From the NCBI RefSeq assembly GCF_002104995.1, contig NW_024468253.1, positions 1,282,906 to 1,346,905 of the forward strand: 64,000 bases of DNA, in the 5' to 3' direction. The notes beneath the pieces are model-generated. The model worked only from the letters and a program-made list of their open reading frames with translations, searched no databases and had not been told where the DNA came from. The position numbers were made by a program, and so were the translations under genes. This DNA comes from Linderina pennispora. Lineage: Eukaryota; Kickxellomycota; Kickxellomycetes; Kickxellales; Kickxellaceae. Of the stretch, positions 49,445 to 58,161 are shown piece by piece. Positions within the stretch are counted from its first letter, which is position 1; the number at the start of each line of letters is the position of its first letter.

Positions 49445-50275
49445 TCAGCTCATCTGCAGCCGATCCCACAGGTACAGAGCCGCAGTAGCCTTGAGATCGC
49501 GTGTCTCGCGCCACAGCTCACTGAGCCTGACCAGCCGCAGCGTGATCAGCTCGCCCTGGTCCCTGAGGCCGCTGAGTTTGCCCCTTAGTTCCGCCAGCTC
49601 CTGCGGCGAGACGATTTTCTCGGCGGCAAACAGCCTGACAAACTCATCACAGCCGCCCGCGCTTGGGTACATGCCGAGATCGCTGGTACCCTGGACCACT
49701 TCCTGTGTCAGATCGACCAGATCCCCGGGCCGAATGACCAGCCCTGTCTCTTCGCGGATTTCCTTGGCAGCCGTGCCTGCAAACTCGCCGGTCTCGCCAT
49801 CCAGCATGCCGGCAGGCAGTTCGCGCATCTGGAAATTGGCCACCGGCATGCGCGCCTGCTCCGTCAACAGCACATACGACGAGTGGTCCTGGAAACTGGG
49901 CACGCGTGGTCCCTTCTCAGTCCGCAGTATGATCAGCATTGAGACGGAGCCGCCGCGCATAAACACTATTCCAGGCACACGCTGGCCGGTCGCGTGCTGC
50001 GCATCGGCTACGAACTTGATGAAGCCGATCTTGCCTGATCCAAACAGATCGATGCCCTGTATTCTGACCTTGCTGACAGATATGGTGCTCGAGCAGAGCT
50101 GGTCGTCGAGGCTCTTGAGCCAGCTCTGGAACGGTGGGAACTGCTGGATCGCGCTGACTGGCGTGTTAAACTGCGAGCTGCACTCGACCAGGATGCTTTT
50201 GCGACTCTTTGGCAGGACAACGGCCTTTGACAGGATTTCGATGGGCTTTGACATGGAGGAAGCAAGACGGTTCAT
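49445..50275 (-). CDS. Nudix hydrolase, ADP-sugar diphosphatase type
   Basis: 276-residue enzyme that probably hydrolyses nucleoside-diphosphate sugars (ADP-ribose/ADP-glucose) to the nucleotide and sugar phosphate. The Nudix box is GETGEFAGTAAKEIREETGL, with Lys in place of the usual first Arg. The preceding FQMRELPAGMLD and the spacing resemble plant NUDX14-type ADP-sugar diphosphatases. The N-terminal ~100 residues form the extra domain seen in that group. True substrate not determinable. Start at ATG 50275 (MNRLASSMSKPIEILSKAVV). Confidence 0.87.
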   Translation of the reverse strand: MNRLASSMSKPIEILSKAVVLPKSRKSILVECSSQFNTPVSAIQQFPPFQSWLKSLDDQLCSSTISVSKVRIQGIDLFGSGKIGFIKFVADAQHATGQRVPGIVFMRGGSVSMLIILRTEKGPRVPSFQDHSSYVLLTEQARMPVANFQMRELPAGMLDGETGEFAGTAAKEIREETGLVIRPGDLVDLTQEVVQGTSDLGMYPSAGGCDEFVRLFAAEKIVSPQELAELRGKLSGLRDQGELITLRLVRLSELWRETRDLKATAALYLWDRLQMS

Positions 50276-50371
50276 GTAAGGTAATCAAAGGAGTTTGGAT
50301 ATATTCGAATTTGGCTAAACAGAGGAAAAATGAAAGTTAGGCGTGTAGCGCCGCCATGTCAAGAATATGGT

Positions 50372-51325
50372 TTACTTGCGGGCCTTGGTCGCGACACCGT
50401 AAATCAGGGGCGCAAACTTGTCAAAGAACTCCAGGCCGCCCTTGGTGGTCTTGTACTGGATGCTCTCCCAGTTTCCAAACTGGTCCAGTGCCTTTCCGGT
50501 CTCGCGATCGAGATGGCAGTTGCCAGCAATCACCGACCACACCGGCGTCAGCCAGTCCTGGATTGTGCGCCAGGTGCTGATATCGTATGCCTCGACCTGC
50601 GGATCGTGGTCGCCGTGACGGACATGCTCGATGAACACAAACTTGCCTCCAGGCGCCAGCAGAAAGTCGATGTTTTCAATGTTGGCCTCGATGTCGGTCA
50701 CCGAGCACAGCACCAGCGAGCTGGCAATGTAGTCGTACGGGGCGTTCTTCAGGACGTACTCGGGGATCTCGCCGTCCAGGGTTCCGTTGACCACGGTCAG
50801 CAGTGGCTTCGCCACATCCTCCGCAATATCAGTGGCCATTTGCGCCATGGGACAGGTCCCCAGGTCGTACTGCACGAAGAATCCGCTGTCGCGCGCGTTT
50901 GCCACCAGGTGCTCGTGCATGAACTTGTTGGGCTCCATTGCGATATACGACGTGACCTGCTTCTTGTTGACGTACTTTAGTGGATCGCCAAAGCCAGGAC
51001 CAATCTCGAGAACCTTGCCGGTCATCTGACGCCACAGCTCTTGGCGGTATGGGTGGATTCGCTCCGCATTGCCGGGGCTCATGCGCTCCCACATCTTGTT
51101 GAACGACCAGTCCTGGATTCGGCGCAGCTGCGCATCCACCTCGGCAGAGTATTCGCGATAGTATCCGGCAAAGACAGTAATCATAAGCAGCGTGATGCTC
51201 ACCAGCACGCGCTTCCACGGGTATGGCTCGTGGGGCGGCTGCGGTGGACGCACAGCAGCTGACGTAGACGGCGCCTTCTTGGGCTCTTTCTTTGAGGACT
51301 TTTTCGGCATAGATGGCGGTGACAT
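50372..51325 (-). CDS. SAM-dependent methyltransferase, METTL7-like, membrane-anchored
   Basis: 317 residues. A basic N-terminus (MPKKSSKKEPKKAP) precedes one membrane segment (VLVSITLLMITVFAGYY). A class I methyltransferase fold follows: motif I GKVLEIGPGFGDPLKYV, an acidic loop AMEPNKFMHEHLV, and LLAPGGKFVFIEHVRHGDHD. The anchored layout and the end GLEFFDKFAPLIYGVATKAR are like METTL7/TMT1 proteins of ER and lipid droplets, some of which methylate small thiols. Substrate unknown here. It lies about 100 bp from the Nudix gene on the same strand. Confidence 0.82.
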   Translation of the reverse strand: MSPPSMPKKSSKKEPKKAPSTSAAVRPPQPPHEPYPWKRVLVSITLLMITVFAGYYREYSAEVDAQLRRIQDWSFNKMWERMSPGNAERIHPYRQELWRQMTGKVLEIGPGFGDPLKYVNKKQVTSYIAMEPNKFMHEHLVANARDSGFFVQYDLGTCPMAQMATDIAEDVAKPLLTVVNGTLDGEIPEYVLKNAPYDYIASSLVLCSVTDIEANIENIDFLLAPGGKFVFIEHVRHGDHDPQVEAYDISTWRTIQDWLTPVWSVIAGNCHLDRETGKALDQFGNWESIQYKTTKGGLEFFDKFAPLIYGVATKARK

Positions 51326-51753
51326 GGCTATACAAATAATAAAATATAATTGTGCTAAGCGGAGGAGAAAAAGGAGGGAAGAGAAGCCTGTACGAGCGGT
51401 TCAGTGCATGCCACGCGAGGAGAGCTGGGCTCCACGTCCAACACGTACGATGTGCCTCTTGGCCGGACAAGGGGCAAGCGAAATCAGATCAGGAAATCGC
51501 TGTGGCCAACCGCCTTGGCGAGTGGCTTGGCATACTCGGTGGGCTGCGGCTCTACATGTACTGTCAGCCTGCGTACCAATGAGCTGGGTCGGACTGGATA
51601 CAGGTTACAAGCCAGGAGCTGAGCAATCCGGCGCGTCTTTGGGCAATCAGCAGGGTCAAACACGCAGCGGGTACAGTTGTCATGACAGCAATAGCGACTT
51701 GAGTATATTAGGGAGTATCATCACGAAATGTTTAACTGGTGGGAGTGTCTAGT

Positions 51754-52404
51754 TCAGTAGCCGTTTGGCCGTAGCGACGACTGGCCAACAGCGACGTTCT
51801 CGGGTGTGGCCACATACTGGCTATTATACAGCGGGCCGTCGCCCAGCCCAAAGATCTTTTCAATGCTGGATGCATGCAGGTGCGCGTGAGCAACCTCGGG
51901 ATTGCTTTCATTGCCCTGGATATCAGAGGTGTATGAGCTGAACAGCGGCATGCCGAGCTTCGCCTGCAGCCGAGCAATCAGCCCGACCGTCACCGTGCAC
52001 CCAAACATGGCGAAAAAGGTCAGCCATGAGAACGCAGTCGCTGCGCGTACCCGGTGACACTGTCGCCGCGACAGACACCATTTTTCGCCGGACTTTGTAG
52101 CCATGGCGATGCTAGCTATGAACCAGAACAGAGTGAGCACTGCCAGTGCTGAGAGCTCAATGCCCGTCCGGTTGACGTGCTTCTGCAGGCGCGTCGGCAG
52201 GGCGATTATCGGGATAGCGATAATCCCAACCACGGTCACAAACATGGTCCATCCAGACGACCCCTTGACGCCGTGCATGGGCAGTGCATTCTTCCTCTGG
52301 AAGGACAGGCTGATGGAGTTGGCGATGAGCACGCCCAGCGTCAGCACAAACGACGCACCCAGCAGCGCCTTTCGCCCAATGCGTAGACCGTATGTGTACC
52401 CCAT
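51754..52404 (-). CDS. Four-pass membrane protein, MARVEL-like (copy 1)
   Basis: 216 residues with four predicted membrane helices (ALLGASFVLTLGVLIANSI; WTMFVTVVGIIAIPIIAL; LSALAVLTLFWFIASIAM; ATAFSWLTFFAMFGCTV) and a cytosolic C-terminal tail, the MARVEL-domain arrangement. It shares GWTMFVT, the NRTGIEL and FW(F/L) helix 3, and the RAATAF helix 4 with the gene at 52919-53572, so the two are tandem paralogues. Function unknown; MARVEL proteins often organise plasma-membrane or vesicle domains. Confidence 0.75.
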   Translation of the reverse strand: MGYTYGLRIGRKALLGASFVLTLGVLIANSISLSFQRKNALPMHGVKGSSGWTMFVTVVGIIAIPIIALPTRLQKHVNRTGIELSALAVLTLFWFIASIAMATKSGEKWCLSRRQCHRVRAATAFSWLTFFAMFGCTVTVGLIARLQAKLGMPLFSSYTSDIQGNESNPEVAHAHLHASSIEKIFGLGDGPLYNSQYVATPENVAVGQSSLRPNGY

Positions 52405-52918
52405 GGTGGAATGAAGTGGAAATTAGACAACAAAAAGTATAAAAAACGAGTTTTGGGAAGAAGACAGCGGAACAAGCGAGGTATTATTGTGTTTTGCACC
52501 CCTTCCCAGTGGTGGGCCACTGATCTCTTTTGAGTATTTGCCATCTGCCGCCGCAGCAGCTCCTTGTTTGTTGAGCGAATCCACTGTACGACCCTCGGGC
52601 CTAACTTGTCCAGGCAACTCGGCCCGCCTTTGAACCACGGTTCCTGACTTGCGGGAAGGAGGCAGGGGCCGCTCCTTTGGCCGCTGAGGATGAACACCAC
52701 GGGCAACCTGCCCTCCGGCCAAAAAGGCAAGTCTTGCACCGAAGCTTCTGGTGATGTCATTGTTAGCAAATGCTCCGGTGACAACCAAAGTCACCTGGGT
52801 CGGCCGATTCTTTTTTCTTTTTCGTCCACAAAGGGCAGGCTGGTATTAAACAAAAGCAAATACATTCGAGTAGCAAAAATGGTTGATAGTTTCGCCAAGC
52901 GCAGGTTGTTTTTCGCGC
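52405..52918. other. Intergenic region between the MARVEL-like genes
   Basis: Open frames exist here on the minus strand but lack recognisable domains and have non-coding composition. I see only the promoter of copy 1 and the 3' end of copy 2. Confidence 0.4.
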
Positions 52919-53572
52919 TCAGGGCTGCGGCATCTGCATGGTGCCCTGTGTCTGGTACTCGGGGCCCTTGTCGCCAGCCTGGTTTGCATATGTGACCGGG
53001 TACGGCAAGCCGGTGCCCTCACCCTGGTGGTCCACGGTGTACACAACCATCAGGTTGGCACCGGCCTTCTTCTGCCGCACAGCTGTGATGATCAGGAACC
53101 CGAGGGCCGCAGCCAGGTCGAAGAAAATAAGCCAGGCAAAAGCCGTCGCCGCGCGGAACTTTGAGCACAAGCTGCTGCCGTAGCAGCCGCCACTGCCCGC
53201 ATAGTTGGCCATGACGGCGCCCGCAACCAGCCAAAACACCGTCAGCGTGGCAGTGATGGCCAGCTCAATGCCGGTCTTGTTGGTGTGGTGCGCAAAGCCG
53301 ACACCGCGCGACACCAGGAAGCGCGCAAACAGCACTGTGGGGATGAGGAACAGGGTGATGATGGTCACAAACATTGTCCAGCCAGCAGCTCCCTTCTCCT
53401 CGGAGAAGCCGCCGCTGCCGCTGTATATGACGCCGTTGAAGGCGTACGTGTACTTCTTGTTCAGCGCACCCAGAGCAACGCCGTCGAGAATGAGCTCCAG
53501 CGCTGCCAGGCCCGATGCGGTAGCGTAGAGCCAAAAGCGCAGAATGGTGAGAAGCGTGTCAGTAATAGCCAT
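52919..53572 (-). CDS. Four-pass membrane protein, MARVEL-like (copy 2)
   Basis: 217 residues from ATG 53572 (MAITDTLLTILRFWLYATAS). The frame extends to 53671 but the extra segment is His/Pro-rich leader. Four membrane helices: LYATASGLAALELILDGVAL; WTMFVTIITLFLIPTVLFAR; LAITATLTVFWLVAGAVMAN; RAATAFAWLIFFDLAAALGF. A small lumenal pair CYGSSLC lies between helices 3 and 4; copy 1 has a matching CLSRRQC. The C-terminal tail is Gln/Pro-rich. It has the same fold and order as copy 1, in tandem. Confidence 0.78.
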   Translation of the reverse strand: MAITDTLLTILRFWLYATASGLAALELILDGVALGALNKKYTYAFNGVIYSGSGGFSEEKGAAGWTMFVTIITLFLIPTVLFARFLVSRGVGFAHHTNKTGIELAITATLTVFWLVAGAVMANYAGSGGCYGSSLCSKFRAATAFAWLIFFDLAAALGFLIITAVRQKKAGANLMVVYTVDHQGEGTGLPYPVTYANQAGDKGPEYQTQGTMQMPQP

Positions 53573-54203
53573 CGCTGCTAGTAGCAAATACAGGTGGGAA
53601 AGTCGTCGATGGAGAGGAGATTGATGATGAAGACGAAAGAAAAAATACGCGGCCGTTGGCGGCGGGAGCACCGCATTCGTTTTATACGCTATCCTCCGGT
53701 GTCAGGGCCGCTTGTTCCCTTTGCTCTTTGGCAGTATGACGCAAATACGGCGTATTGTCTCTGACACGCTCCCCAAATAGTGGTGGCAGGTTAACAGCAG
53801 GTCTGCATCCCCAAGCCCTCCACCCAGAGCGAAAACTGAGTCGTCCGCCAGAACACATATGCACATATACAGCGATCGTCCGCGGCGTGTTGGGTTGCCA
53901 AGCACAGAGAGCAAAGTATAGTGAAATCCGGAGCAGAAATCAAGGCAAACCCCAGTTGCCCTCAAGTCATATGGCTGTCCACTGGTGTTAAAAATAGCTC
54001 CAAAAAATCGCCGAGTCAAAAAACAAAAAGAATTCAGGGCAAATTTCAAAAGGCTTGCTGCAAGCCCCAGCAGGCCAGTCTTATCAAATTACGGAGCTTA
54101 CGCACCCGGAATATCTGTGCAGATATTGCAGCCCGCTTGTTGCTTGCGATCTGCCGTGCTTCTTTGTTTCCACTTTCATCCTATTCAGAAAAACGTGCTG
54201 CTG
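53573..54203. other. Divergent intergenic region
   Basis: Shared upstream region of MARVEL-like copy 2 and the acetyltransferase. No gene recognised; an open frame continues upstream of the acetyltransferase ATG without any family similarity. Confidence 0.4.
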
Positions 54204-54704
54204 ATGTCTGTCAAAGTTCGCATTGCGCCAGCCACCGAATCAGACGTCGGACTGATCCTCTGGTTCATCACGCAGCTTGCAATCTACGAGAAGGCGCCCA
54301 ACGAGGTTACGGCCACCGAGGACCTGCTGCGCAGGAATCTGTTTGGCCCGCACCCGTACGCCAGGGTCATCCTCGCCTATGTTGCCAAGGACGGCGAGCC
54401 CGAGAAGCCCGCCGGATTCGCCCTCTACTTCCACAACTTTTCGACGTGGGTCGGCAAGCCCGGGCTCTATCTCGAGGACCTGTTTGTGTGCTCCGAGTAC
54501 CGCGGCCTCGGCCTGGGCAAGAAGCTGCTGGCGCAGCTTGCGATCACTGCCAAGGAGCTCGACTGCGGCCGCATGGAGTGGGTGGTGCTGGACTGGAACG
54601 AGCCGTCGATCCAGTTCTATCTGGGGCTGGGGGCCAAGCAGATGAACGAGTGGATCATTAACCGTGTCACCGGGAAGGCGCTGGACGATTTGGCGATGAT
54701 GTGA
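54204..54704 (+). CDS. GNAT acetyltransferase, SSAT/thialysine-acetyltransferase type
   Basis: 166-residue GNAT-fold enzyme that uses acetyl-CoA. SVKVRIAPATESDVGLILWF is the beta-1/alpha-1 region, LYLEDLFVCSEYRGLGLGKK contains the acetyl-CoA pyrophosphate loop (R-G-x-G-x-G/K), and WNEPSIQFYLGLGA is the typical C-terminal block of SSAT1/SSAT2. Relatives acetylate diamines or thialysine. Substrate uncertain. ATG 54204 gives the usual family length, so the long upstream open frame is leader. Confidence 0.88.
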   Translation: MSVKVRIAPATESDVGLILWFITQLAIYEKAPNEVTATEDLLRRNLFGPHPYARVILAYVAKDGEPEKPAGFALYFHNFSTWVGKPGLYLEDLFVCSEYRGLGLGKKLLAQLAITAKELDCGRMEWVVLDWNEPSIQFYLGLGAKQMNEWIINRVTGKALDDLAMM

Positions 54705-54916
54705 CCAGAGCAATGGCGAATGAGACCAGGAGGATGCCGCTAGCGATCGATCCCAGCGATATCTGCAGACATAGAAACATGGGTGTCGATATCATACTGT
54801 TGATGGTTAGAAATAGAACTATTGCTTGAGCAGAGGAAGGAGAGGGAGGAGCGTGCTGCCAAGGGTGTGCTGCTGTACCCCTTGCCTTGCTCTAATCCTG
54901 GAAAATGCTATTTGTG

Positions 54917-55828
54917 TTACGCATGGCGCTTTTCGTTTGTCCAGTACTTGTCCCGGATCGGGTACAGATGCACATTCAGCTTGGGCGTAATCACCAGCAG
55001 CGTGTTCGTCGGCATGGCCATCCAGTCTGATCTCTCGTACGTCAGCGGCTCCGATGCAACGACCACCACGTCCTCGCGCTTGTTTGCCTTCACCATGCGG
55101 TACTGGCCCGTCTCGGGATCCGATCTGAACTCTGACCCGGACGAGTAGAACAGCGACGCGCCCTCATACTCTGCGCTGGTGATGTACCGCGTGCACACCA
55201 CCGACTGCCCGTCGGTCACGGCAAAGTTCATCAGCGATGTCTCCTCCACGCCCGCCTCATCCAGCCACTGGTTCAGCTGCGCAATCGTCCGCAACATCGC
55301 CTGCCGCAGCTCGGCGTGCGAAAACTCATCCCTGTGCTCGGGGTCATCCAGCATATTCAGAAACAGCGCAAACGCATGCTCCGAGTCCGTTGTGCCCTGC
55401 AGCGACAGGTAGACCTCCTCCCGCAGCGAGTTCTGCAGCCGCCGCTTGATCCGATCGAAGCCGCCAATGTTGCCGTTGTGCATCCACATCAGATTGCCAA
55501 ACTGCCACGGGTGGCAGTTGGACTCGCTGGTCGCCGTGTCGCCGGTTGTCGCGCGCACGTGTGCAAACACCAGCGCGCTCTTGATTTTCTCGGCCAGCCG
55601 CTGCAGATTGATGTTGCTCCAGGCCGGCAGAGTCGAGGTGAAGATGCAGCCGTTGGTGCGCGGCTCGTCGTACCACCCGATGCCGAACCCGTCGCCGTTC
55701 ATGGGCCGCCGCCGGTCGATACGCAGTTTGCAGTTGAACGACTGCATAATTATTGAATGCGCCGGGCGCGTCAGCAAATCGGCCAGCAAAATGGGCGAAT
55801 TACTCTTGTACAGCAAAAAGCGGCACAT
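54917..55828 (-). CDS. DUG3: Class II glutamine amidotransferase, DUG3 (glutathione degradation)
   Basis: 304-residue Ntn-type amidotransferase. In yeast DUG3 pairs with DUG2 to cleave the gamma-glutamyl bond of glutathione. I set the start at 55828 because the protein then begins MCRFLLYKSNSPI, placing the catalytic Cys at position 2 as required after Met removal; the seven extra upstream codons would block this. Family motifs: RRPMNGDGFGIGWY, FAHVRATTGD, NCHPWQFGNLMWMHNGNIGG and TTDSEHAFALFL. It converges on the acetyltransferase gene (about 210 bp apart). Confidence 0.92.
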   Translation of the reverse strand: MCRFLLYKSNSPILLADLLTRPAHSIIMQSFNCKLRIDRRRPMNGDGFGIGWYDEPRTNGCIFTSTLPAWSNINLQRLAEKIKSALVFAHVRATTGDTATSESNCHPWQFGNLMWMHNGNIGGFDRIKRRLQNSLREEVYLSLQGTTDSEHAFALFLNMLDDPEHRDEFSHAELRQAMLRTIAQLNQWLDEAGVEETSLMNFAVTDGQSVVCTRYITSAEYEGASLFYSSGSEFRSDPETGQYRMVKANKREDVVVVASEPLTYERSDWMAMPTNTLLVITPKLNVHLYPIRDKYWTNEKRHA

Positions 55829-56442
55829 AGTATTTGTATTTACGAGCAAGAGTGTGAGGAGAAGAAAGGCGTGTTTCAGTGGGCTCTCACTCTTTGCAGC
55901 ACAGCCGCCAACTTTAAATACAAAATGAACCTGGTGGGGGTGAAAGGTGCCACCGCTTCAAATTTTAATGACCAGTCTCCACAACATTCCCCTCCCATGG
56001 CGACGTGAATCGCATCATCGGCATCCCCAATGTCGTTATAGCCCTCGCCTCTCCATATCGGAGTATGCCGATATTGTTGCGCCACGAATCAGCAATGTGC
56101 TGGCGCCAATATAGACATAGTCGCTGGTGCGGTCTCTGCCTGCCCCGACCGGCTGCTGTGTGTCTATCAAATGGCATCGGCCAATGCCAGCAGGCAGCCT
56201 AACGCCGATTCATCGTCGCTGAGATCAATGGCGAAGATGTCAGCGCTTCCTCCCTATGTATTCAAGTTCAAGCACTGCCCCTCTTTTCACTTCCCTCTCC
56301 ATCTCCTCAAGCTTTGAGATAAAGTAAAAATTGCTTTCCATCTTACACACACCACAAACGCAGCAACATGTCAGATTGTTGACTTGCCCTTTTACTAACA
56401 CAAAACATTACAAATTTGGACGCAGTGGTGGCGGAAACGAGC
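55829..56442. other. Intergenic region
   Basis: No gene recognised between DUG3 and the first lumazine-synthase-like gene. Pyrimidine-rich stretch near 56240-56320. Confidence 0.4.
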
Positions 56443-56961
56443 TTAAATGGCTGGCTTGGACAGCACATTGAAGGCATCAATCGCTCGGCTGGCCCAGATT
56501 TTGCCAAACCCCGAGCCACCGCTCTTTAGCAGCTTTACGTGCTCCTCCAGCTGCACACGGCTCTGCCTGACCAGAATGCAGTCAAAGACAGGTATCCGTG
56601 ATATGATCGTGCCCGACAGCCTTTGCGTCAGTGCGGTCACCAGCCGGGGCTCGTAGTCGGGTGCATTCCTGTACACAACGCCCAGCGCCAGGACAATATC
56701 GCAGCGGCTGTTCAGATGGCTGATGAACAAGGGCAGGTCGTAAATGCTCTCGGCTTGTGTGGTCTTTAACTGGATAGGCGAGATGTTGTAGGTGTCGGTC
56801 AGCTCGTACCGCAGGTCATTGACCAGAGCCTCCATGTCATCCCAGTTTTCGGACGAGTACACTAGCCCGATGCGTGGTGGTCGCGAGTAGTCGATTTTGG
56901 ATACTTCGCGGCGAATAAGAGGCACATGCACCGGACTGTCGCCGTGAGCGTCAAATGTCAT
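56443..56961 (-). CDS. Lumazine-synthase-fold protein lacking the catalytic His (paralogue A)
   Basis: 172 residues. The layout follows lumazine synthase: strand 1 RIGLVYSSENWDDMEALVND, the 'ELP'-like element SIYDLPLFISHL, DIVLALGVVYRNAPDYEPRL in place of the catalytic loop, FDCILVRQSR in place of 'FGVLT', and a closing helix GKIWASRAIDAFNVLS. The catalytic His of the genuine enzyme (GSTMHFEY in the neighbour) is missing; the segment reads RNAPDYEP. It is therefore probably not a riboflavin enzyme. It may be a structural or ligand-binding relative. A TATA box lies about 103 nt upstream. RIB4 is about 430 bp away on the same strand. Confidence 0.7.
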   Translation of the reverse strand: MTFDAHGDSPVHVPLIRREVSKIDYSRPPRIGLVYSSENWDDMEALVNDLRYELTDTYNISPIQLKTTQAESIYDLPLFISHLNSRCDIVLALGVVYRNAPDYEPRLVTALTQRLSGTIISRIPVFDCILVRQSRVQLEEHVKLLKSGGSGFGKIWASRAIDAFNVLSKPAI

Positions 56962-57063
56962 ATGGGATACCTGGCTTTAGAGGGCGAATGGTGAGGTGAT
57001 GCAGAAAAAAGATGGGAGGCACGAGGGCTGTCGTGCCCCATGGTAGTGGTCCATTGGCTTCTT

Positions 57064-57071
57064 TTTATATA
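57064..57071 (-). promoter_or_regulatory. TATA box of paralogue A
   Basis: TATATAAA on the minus strand, about 103 nt before the ATG at 56961. The spacing matches that seen for the F-box-like gene. Confidence 0.5.
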
Positions 57072-57390
57072 TGGTCACCCCTACCCAGCTGCCGTTGCGA
57101 GCCACACCGAAAAGAAAGAGGTGGCGGCTAGCGGCAGCCATCTGGCAAAGCACAAGCCTCAGCAAGACTCGCGCCCTATTTATGTTGTGCTTGCCGGAAC
57201 CCGATTGTCAGTATTGGCGAGAATGGTGATATCGGCATGTGCACTTTTAATCGCCATTCTGCTCCACACATAATCTGCGTTTTAAAACTGGCCGAAAAAG
57301 GCACATGCTGCAGAAAGGCTCCTGTTGTTGTTTCTGAAATGCTCAAGGCTGGAAGTTTTAAGAAAAATGGCAGGCGTCGGCAGAAGCGAC

Positions 57391-57987
57391 CTAAAGCTTG
57401 AGCAGGGCCATCTCGACGGCCGCCGTTCCCCAGTCAAGACCGTGGTTGTGCCCCTTGTCCTCGCCCCTGCCGGTTCCTGCCCGCTGCATCGCCTGCTCAT
57501 CAGTCAGACACGTCAGCACGCCAAACACCGCCGGCACGCCGGTGTCAAGCCCCACGCGCATGATCCCATGGCTCACGGCGTCGGCAATGTACTCAAAGTG
57601 CATCGTGCTGCCCTTGATCAGGACGCCAATGCAGATAACCGCATCAAACGGTCCGCTCTTGGCGCTCTCGGCTGCAGTCTGGCTTGAGGGCGTCTGCGTC
57701 GAGAGAAGATCGTCGACGATGCTGCTGACGAGGTTGGTCGACTCTTGCTGCGACTGGCGGATCAGCTTCATGGCGGCACCTGGAAGCTCGTAGGCGCCAG
57801 GGACATCGCGCACGACGATGTTCTCGGACTTGACGCCGTACTTGGCCAGCGACGTCTTGGCTCCGTCCACCAGCGGGTTGACGATCTCCGAGTTCCACCG
57901 CGTGTGCACGATGAGAATCTTTAGGTTGCCGCCGTCAAGCTTGTTGCTGGACTCCTTTACGCCCTTGTGGAAGTCGTCGCCGCCCAT
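57391..57987 (-). CDS. RIB4: 6,7-dimethyl-8-ribityllumazine synthase
   Basis: Penultimate enzyme of riboflavin synthesis: condenses 5-amino-6-ribitylaminouracil with 3,4-dihydroxy-2-butanone 4-phosphate. 198 residues. Motifs: ILIVHTRWNSEIVNPLVDGA, VVRDVPGAYELPGAAMKLIR, DAVICIGVLIKGSTMHFEYI with the catalytic His, VPAVFGVLTCLTDEQAMQRA and HNHGLDWGTAAVEMALLKL. A Ser/Thr-rich insert (TQTPSSQTAAESAKSG) between helix 2 and strand 3 is of a type seen in fungal enzymes. Intact start and end; flanked by two non-catalytic paralogues. Confidence 0.95.
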   Translation of the reverse strand: MGGDDFHKGVKESSNKLDGGNLKILIVHTRWNSEIVNPLVDGAKTSLAKYGVKSENIVVRDVPGAYELPGAAMKLIRQSQQESTNLVSSIVDDLLSTQTPSSQTAAESAKSGPFDAVICIGVLIKGSTMHFEYIADAVSHGIMRVGLDTGVPAVFGVLTCLTDEQAMQRAGTGRGEDKGHNHGLDWGTAAVEMALLKL

Positions 57988-58161
57988 GGTTTAGTAGAAT
58001 GTAAATGGAAAAAGCGTGTTGTAGACAGAAAAAGTTGGAGAGAAGATAAGGGACGCAAGCGGCACACACGGAGCGTGGGCTGGCGTTTTAATAAAGGTCC
58101 ACCGCATGGATTAGTCAACCCCTCATCCGGCGAGTCGGCTTACCAATCGTGCCTTCAGCTG

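Noticed and set aside
52423-52794. 123-codon minus-strand frame between the MARVEL-like genes
   Set aside because: No domain and no plausible conservation; it covers promoter-like sequence.
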